Origin: Okapia johnstoni
Lineage: Eukaryota > Chordata > Mammalia > Artiodactyla > Giraffidae
NCBI GenBank assembly: GCA_024291935.2
Contig: CM044317.1
Coordinates: 19,924,230-19,988,229 of the forward strand
Length of the DNA: 64,000 nucleotides
Direction of reading: 5' to 3'
The position numbers and the translations under genes are program-made. Within the stretch, counting starts at the first letter, position 1, and each line of letters begins with the position of its first letter. The notes beneath the pieces are model-generated. The model was not told where the DNA came from. It did not search any database and worked only from the letters and a program-made list of their open reading frames with translations. Positions 57,785-64,000 of the stretch are shown piece after piece.

Positions 57785-57959
57785 AATACTGGTGGAGACT
57801 TTAGCAAATTATTTAACTTCTTTGTGTCTCTACTTTTTCATCCAAAAAATGAAAATGATAACAAAAAAGCACATAGATCACATGAGCGTTAAAAATATTT
57901 TTAAACATTCAAAACATTTCAAACAAATCTTGTCACACAGTAAGCAAAATATGTGAGCT

Positions 57960-58717
57960 TGTAGACCCTAAAAATTAATAATACATATCCCTTGATGCAT
58001 TCTGGGGATAATTTGAGGGACTTAGATATTTTCTTCAAAATGTAGAAATTGCATTTATTTTTCTCCCCAAATGGGCATTAAAAAGAAAAACATTGAAGGA
58101 AAATTTTCTCTGAAACTCATTTATGTGTTCATTTCCTAAACATAAGGCTATTAAAATCATTTAAGTTCATAGAATGTTAAAACATATATTAGACCAAGGG
58201 AAATGCTGATGCTGAAAACATTTGCTTCCATTATATGGCTGGTTAAATAAAAGAAGTGTTTCATTTGGCCAGTGAAATACTGTTTCTCAGAGAACTCGGA
58301 GAAGATGAATTACCCAAATGCCCCCGAAAGTTCCCTCTGCATAAATCCAATCTATCCTAGAGGCATAACTGACAGCAGAAAAAAAAAAAAAAACTTAGCA
58401 GAAGCTGAGCCTAATGTGTACTCTACCTGGTGATGAATAATTTAACTAGTCTCCCAATTTTTGAGAATCATGAGAGGAAAAGCTTTACTGTGCATATGAC
58501 AAGGTGTAGTTAAACAGGAGTGAAAGCCAAGAATATTTTCCCTCTTGGCGATAATGTAAATGTCCTAAGTTAACTGATTAAGGATACCTAGGGACTTTTT
58601 GGAATTGTACTAGTTCAGCTTTGCTACCATCATTGAAGTGCACATTTCAGAATTAAAAAAAATAAATTGTCCACTGGTATGTTTTTGAGTAGCAATAAAT
58701 AGCAGAAGGATCAAGTC
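57960..58717. other. Unique sequence with an A16 run
   Basis: A poly(A) run lies at 58379-58394. No gene or family is recognised. Confidence 0.4.
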
Positions 58718-58772
58718 AAGCTGAGAAGAACTAATCTCATTAAAAGCTGAGAAGAAAAACTAATCTCATTAA
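58718..58772. repeat. Tandem duplication, two units of about 27 bp
   Basis: The unit AAGCTGAGAAGAA..CTAATCTCATTAA occurs at 58718-58743 and again at 58744-58772 with three extra A bases. It is a recent local duplication in unique sequence. Confidence 0.9.
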
Positions 58773-58824
58773 GTATAATTTAAAGGGTTTTGTGTTTTCA
58801 CTTTACAAGCTTAATGCCATCAGA

Positions 58825-59041
58825 CTTTCCCAAGTGGTGCTAGTGGTAAAGAACCCGCTTGCCAATGCAGGAGATGCAAGAGTCACAGGTTCGATCCCTG
58901 GGTGGGGAAGATCCTTGGAGAAGGAAATGGTAACCCACTCTGGTACTCTTGCCTGGAAAATTCCATGCACAGAGGAGACTGGCAGGCTACAATCCATGAG
59001 GTCACAAAGAGTCGGGCATGATTGACCTCACACACATACAC
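58825..59041 (+). mobile_element. Bov-tA SINE
   Basis: Head CTTTCCCAAGTGGTGCTAG, body, then a CACACACATACAC tail. A perfect 12-bp duplication, AATGCCATCAGA, lies at 58813-58824 and 59042-59053. Confidence 0.96.
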
Positions 59042-59053
59042 AATGCCATCAGA

Positions 59054-59800
59054 TCATTCTTACCATAAACCAGAAATGACTAGAAACAGTATTATAGGCC
59101 AATGCAGTTCACCTCTGTGTGGGTTTGACACTGCATTTACTTGGGGGCAATCTGAAGCCTGTGGAATGGGCTGTAAGATTTTGGAAGGTACCCACCTGGC
59201 CTAAGCAGCTATAGTTCATTCTGTATGAAGGTTAGAACCTGAAGAAGGACCTCTACATGGAGGGTGGTCACTGGACTATGCAGTCCCACGGATATCCTAA
59301 GGCCCACCCATCTTAGAAAGCACTCATCACTTCCCACTGCTGTCTCCACACTGATCTCAGAGAACCCTGCACTTGTTCAAGTAACTAGCAGAAGTATAAC
59401 TCCAACCTGACCTTGTGCAGCCGATGGTATAGCTGATGAAAGGCTGAAACATTTGGATTAAGACTTTCTCAAACTCTCAGCCATAACAAAAGGAAAGAAA
59501 AAATACATTCTTAGAGCATGGTGACTGCAGATACTTCTACTTAATGCATCTCATTTGCTTCCTGGGGCTCACAGTATCTAATTCATCCTCTTTCTGGGTT
59601 CATCTCCCCACAGTGGATACCTGTATATCCTCCAGGTGTTCTGGGAGGCTTGGAACTAGATATGCACACTCTTCTGTTCAGAACAAAGAGAAAAGACTTA
59701 GAGAAAAACATTGTGTTCTCTCCTCTCTACCTAAGACCTACCTTCAGAGTCTTCCTTTCATATCTAAGAACCTCCTCTTGCCCTTGTAATTGACATCATA
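59054..59800. other. Unique sequence, no gene seen
   Basis: The frames at 59022-59204 and 59544-59789 show no family pattern. Confidence 0.4.
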
Positions 59801-60000
59801 CCGACAGTAAAGAATCTGCCTGCAGTGCTGGACACCTGGGTTCAATCCCTGAGTCAGAAAGATCCCCTGGAAAAGGGAATGGCAACCCACTTCAGTATTC
59901 TTACCTGGAGAATTCCAAGGGCAGGGGAGTCTGGCGGGCTACAGTCCATGGGGTCGCAAAGAGTTGGACATGACTAAGTGACTTTCACTTTTCACTTTCC
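59801..60000 (+). mobile_element. Bov-tA SINE, head truncated
   Basis: It starts within the tRNA-like head (CGACAGTAAAGAATCTGCC), with a standard body and a GTGACTTTCACTTTTCAC end. No duplication is readable. Confidence 0.9.
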
Positions 60001-61555
60001 AACCATTCCCTTAAGAGAGGCCATCAATGTTCCACAAAGAGAAGTAGTCTATGGACCTCAGCTGAACAACCATATCTCAGTACATTAAGGCTCCTGAATA
60101 AGAACAAACATACATATTTTATTTCATCCTTACAGCACCCCCTTGATTTGAATAATTGGGTTCCTCTAACTAGTAGATTTTAGCTTCTACAAATAGTAAA
60201 GTTTGTATTACTTTGGAAGAACTGAAAAAGTTCTGTGATACAAATCTGGGAAATGAATTTCAAAAGCAACATGCTGTCAAATAAAACTTTTTATACCATA
60301 AGTGAACACCATTAAGTCATAGTATTATGCATAGAACATTTAATATAAACTGAAAAGATCAACAGAAAAAAACAGGCACATGACAGTGTTGCATGTTGAT
60401 AGGACCTGAGGGTTAGGGTAGGAGATACCAAATCTCTGCTTTGTCTGTCTCTTCAATGATGCTATGCAGGCCACATAAGCAATATCAAAAGATTGAAAGA
60501 TTGAAAGTTTCAGTGTAATACAGTCTAGGTTCCTGTAATATTCAAATTTAAAAGATGAACTAAAATAAAACATATGGAAATAAGTTATAACTGACAAATT
60601 ATGACATGAAAATAAAAATATTATTCTCACTTTTGTCATTTTTCTGGATTCTGTTTCTTAGATTTCACTATATATTATCCACCACTAAAAATACTTGAGG
60701 GGGCTAAACCCCAGTAGTTAGAGAAACATAACTCAGAGAGATACACTTAAGATTAGCTCATGAAACTTCGAGCTTTTTAAGATAAAGAAGCTTTCAGTCA
60801 AAGTCTTGGATGTGATGAAATGAAATTACACTGAAAATACAATGATATGAGTATTTGTATCACAGGGGAAACCTGGAAGCAATTCATAAGAAACAGAAAA
60901 AAAAAATGAATTTATGAAGTTTCTAGATGTACTTCCTAATTAAGATATATTATTAACTAAATTGTAGTTTGCAGCTGTTCCTTCCTACAGTTTCTGATTC
61001 ATTTACTTCTGGTTCATTTGCTTGTCACAAACTCCAGAGCCCCAGAGTCACAGCAAATGTATCATTGAATTGCTTTTTGCCATGGTAACCTTTTATCTCA
61101 CTGCTTGAGGCACACATTTTTAGGATGCAGTTTTATCTGGGATAACACCAAGTAACACAGATAGTACAGCCTCAACGGCAGTCAAAAAACTTTCGGCTTT
61201 TGTACAACAAACTTTTGTACAATTGTAGAACAAATCTTTGTACAATTCAAACAACTTCCTACTGCCTGTAGCCCCAAATTTTCCCTAAATCTACCATCTA
61301 CTCATTTTCTTGACCACCCTCACTGACTTTTTATTAACACATCCCTGACACTCAAACTCTTTGGAGACAATGGGACTTCACTTAAAATGTCCAGCCAGAG
61401 AGAGAACCCTTTCTTCCTTTGTTCTTTCCTCCCTTCCTTCCTTTTTTCTCCTTTCCATTGATACTCCCTTCTTCTGCATTCCATGAACATTGAGAATCAA
61501 CCATACGACAGATTCTATCTAATGGATATATATTTATAACTGTGACATAGTCTGT
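60001..61555. other. Unique sequence with a TTGTACAA cluster
   Basis: No gene is recognised. Three copies of CTTTTGTACAA or close variants lie within 61196-61246. No repeat family explains them. Confidence 0.4.
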
Positions 61556-62006
61556 TGTTGTCATTCAATCGCTAAGTTGTATCCAACTCTTTGTGACCCC
61601 GTGGACTATAGCACGCCAGGCTTCTCTGTTCTCCTTTTAGAGTTTGCTCAAATTTATGTTCACTGAGTCGGTGATGATATCTGATCATCTCATCCTCAGC
61701 TGCCCCCTTCTCCTTTTGCCTTCCATCTTTCTTTCCCAGCATCAGGATCAGCTTTTTGCATCAGGTGGCCAAAGTATTGGAGCTTCAGCATCAGCATCAG
61801 TCCTTCCAATGAGTATTCAGTGTTGATTTCCTTAAAGATTGACTGATTTGATCTCCTTGCCGTCCAAGGGACTCTCAAGAGTCTTCTCCAACACCACAAT
61901 TCGAAAGCCTCAATTCTTTGGCGGTCAGCCTTCTTTATGGTCCAACTCTTCCATCTATACATGACTACTGGAAAAACCATAGCTTTGACTATACAGACCA
62001 TTGTTG
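61556..62006 (-). mobile_element. 5'-truncated BovB LINE (3' end)
   Basis: Inverted tail (TCATTCAATCGCTAAGTTG) and C-terminal region to CAGACCATTGTTG. The minus-strand frame 61696-62001 shows [21 protein letters not shown] and lacks the RT palm. The part around CAGGATCAGC has a deletion. Confidence 0.92.
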
Positions 62007-62259
62007 CAAATTCTGGTCTCCACCATAAAAGATTTTACAGTTTGATGGAGAAGATAGACCCTTCAACATACTATGGCATTGAAGTGAGATGTGTGAACAC
62101 GTTGCTTTGGGAGCAGTGACACAGATGGTCTCATAACTCTGTTAGAAATAAGAGGGACTGCTTCCAGAATGTGGAATGCTTGAGCCAGTAGAAGAAGCTG
62201 AAAAGGTAGGCAGGGGCAAGAGTAACTGTACCAAGGAGAGTAAACTTCATCCTGTGGAC

Positions 62260-62478
62260 TGGTGGTTGGCAAACATGGACCTTGGGCCAAGTCCCCATCC
62301 TGCCACCTAGTTTTGTAGATAGTTTGGTTCTAATTCAGCCACACCCGGCTTATTCAATATTACCTGTAGCTGTTTTCATGTTACAATGTCAAAAGTTAGT
62401 TGAGACAGAGATCATGTGGCCCCAAAAACCTAGTTATTCACTACCTGACCCATTACAGTAAAAGTTTGCTGACCTCTA
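62260..62478 (+). mobile_element. hAT-type (MER1 group) DNA transposon
   Basis: The ends GGTGGTTGGCAAACATGG and GTTTGCTGACCTCTACC are terminal inverted repeats. Internal text GTTGAGACAGAGATCATGTGGCC fits the same group as the 48.8 kb copy but in the opposite orientation. The target duplication is unclear. Confidence 0.75.
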
Positions 62479-62487
62479 CCATACAGC

Positions 62488-62758
62488 TGCTGCTGCTGCT
62501 AAGTCACTTCAGTTGTGTCCAACTCTGTGCGACCCCATAGAGGGCAGCCCACTAGGCTCCCCAGTCCCTGGGATTCTCCAGGCAAGAACACTGGAGTGGG
62601 TTGCCATTTCCTTCTCCGGTGCATGAAAGTGAAAAGTGAAAGTGAAGTCGCTCAGTCCTGTCAGACTCTTAGCGACCCCATGGACTGCAGCCCACCAGGC
62701 TCCTCCATCCATGGGATTTTCCAGGCAAGAGTACTGGAGTGGGCTGCCATTGCCTTCT
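62488..62758 (-). mobile_element. BovA2 SINE (dimer, inverted)
   Basis: Two inverted BovA monomers are joined by GTGAAAAGTGAAAGTGAAG, preceded by TGCTGCTGCTG. The 9-bp duplication CCATACAGC (62479-62487, 62759-62767) is perfect. Confidence 0.95.
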
Positions 62759-62767
62759 CCATACAGC

Positions 62768-64000
62768 AGTGATTTCCAACTTCCCCTGCCACATCATGGT
62801 ATGCAAGGAAAATGGTAACATTTGAACAGTAAGTTGAGTTAAACAGAGATGCTGCTCATGACCAGAAGCAACCAGTCTGGAACCCTGAGCTACGCAGAGC
62901 CCTCTGTGAACAGTCTTATGCGGGCATGAGTGTTAGTGTTTTATCAGGCTAGGACCCATTACTAGCAGGTAGGTTGGGGGGGTAGAAAAACACCCTTTGT
63001 ATTAAGAAGTCACTAGAGAATATTTTAAGCAAGAATGTACATATATAATGTTTAGCCAGGAAAAAAAATGCAATGAGAAATTCAAAAATAACTTCCTTAG
63101 GGAAATCAGAGGTTCAAGGATTTATAGTTCTAACCAGCAAGTTGAAATCAATCAAGCAAAAAAAAAAAAAGGCACATATTTAATAACTTTCATCTGAAAA
63201 CATATTCTATTAGGTTCCAAAGGGAGACAAAGACACAGGCCTGACATCATCATGGAGCTTGAGTGTTAGCCCTGCTTCCCTCAGAGGATTGGCAAGAAGG
63301 GTGCCCCCTGTCTGCCTGTTTATTCCGGAGCTGAGGGGAGAAAGAAACCACTTCTTGGCAGCCTTTTGTGACTTGATGCTCCTGACTGAGAGAGAACCCA
63401 GAACTTTGAGAAATGCCAGGAGCTGTCTTCTGCTCACAAACAACAAGCATATTTGGGGATGACTTCATCACAGCTCTGTAAGACTACCTGCTGACATTTG
63501 TGGCCCTGGATTGCTCCATTTCCAGAAATTCTGTCATTGGGAATTCTAAGTTGAAGAATCCCTTATGAAATGTAAAGACTCCAAGCCCCAGAAGTGGCTG
63601 AGATACTTTCATCTAAGAGCTTACTGAAGCTTCATTCACTCATGAAAGACATATTGGGCACTTTCACTTTTGCAGCTGTTGTGTTAAACCCCGGATACCA
63701 GATAAGTCAATGGCTGCAGCTTAGTTGAGAAATAACTAGATCAGGTTTTGTAGGAAGACTACCCAGGGGTTTGTGTGTCTGTGTGTGCATATGAGGGCAC
63801 TGAATATACTGGGTGCCTGTTGGGGAGATGGCAAGGTCTTTAGATAAGAGGCAGAAGCAGGGACAGAAAGCAGATATCCTAGAGACAACTTTCAGCCACT
63901 TCATACTTGTGCCTCAGGCTGTCTCTGTAAGATAATATCTTTTTATAACATGCTACAAGAAGCAACACCACCCGTGCCTCACCTGCCTGCATGAAGTATT
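62768..64000. other. Unique sequence with minor old-repeat traces
   Basis: No gene is seen. A short L2-like trace (GACATCATCATGGAGCTTGAG) lies near 63243. An A12 run lies near 63159 and GT-rich text near 63772. The overlapping frames at 63210-63471 on both strands show no family pattern. Confidence 0.4.

Noticed and set aside
1309..59041. tRNA-like segments with B-box-like GGTTCGATCCC
   Set aside because: They are the heads of Bov-tA and CHR SINEs, not tRNA genes. They lack a full cloverleaf.
1309..62758. Many near-identical repeats spaced through the window
   Set aside because: Not a CRISPR array. They are dispersed SINEs and BovB copies with different target duplications and no regular spacing.

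Overview
The window is nuclear DNA of a ruminant, most likely a bovid. The evidence is the density of BovB (RTE-type) LINEs, their Bov-tA and BovA2 SINE derivatives, and CHR-type tRNA-derived SINEs. I cannot choose between cattle, bison, buffalo, sheep and goat. I recognise no complete protein-coding gene, rRNA, functional tRNA or CRISPR array. The stretch reads as intergenic or intronic sequence. Almost every long reading frame in it is a decayed BovB reverse transcriptase or a chance frame across a SINE or an L2.

The youngest layer is 13 BovB pieces and 21 Bov-tA/BovA2 copies, many still flanked by readable target-site duplications (TSDs). Truncated BovB copies lie at 0.5, 8.2, 12.3, 15.0, 17.9-19.2, 24.8, 28.5-29.5, 43.2 and 61.6 kb. 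The richest structure is at 37.8-41.5 kb. There a near-full-length BovB with a 13-bp TSD holds three later insertions: a SINE, an inverted BovB 3' end with its own TSD, and an L1 tail.

The older layers are L1 3' ends (4.7, 7.7, 24.3, 30.1, 49.4 and 55.2 kb), L2 (26.0-27.6, 31.3-33.1 and 54.1-54.8 kb), MIR fragments, a MaLR LTR (25.6 kb), a solo ERV LTR (30.65 kb), hAT-type DNA transposons (48.8 and 62.3 kb) and a Tigger element with TA duplications (35.06-35.52 kb). SINEs often sit inside MIRs. Microsatellites occur at 8.1, 13.7, 17.1, 27.0 and 29.7 kb.

The repeat-free remainder holds a few candidates for function. These are a strong 3' splice-acceptor-like site at 11.74-11.77 kb followed by a short open frame, a minus-strand open frame with an acceptor-like start at 52.9-53.2 kb, and a unique segment with a CRE-like TTACGTCA at 36.4-36.7 kb. 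All three are inferences. I found no new biological system. The most informative observations are mechanistic: nested insertions, a SINE/L1 chimera, a template-switch scar, and a microsatellite expanded inside a SINE promoter.
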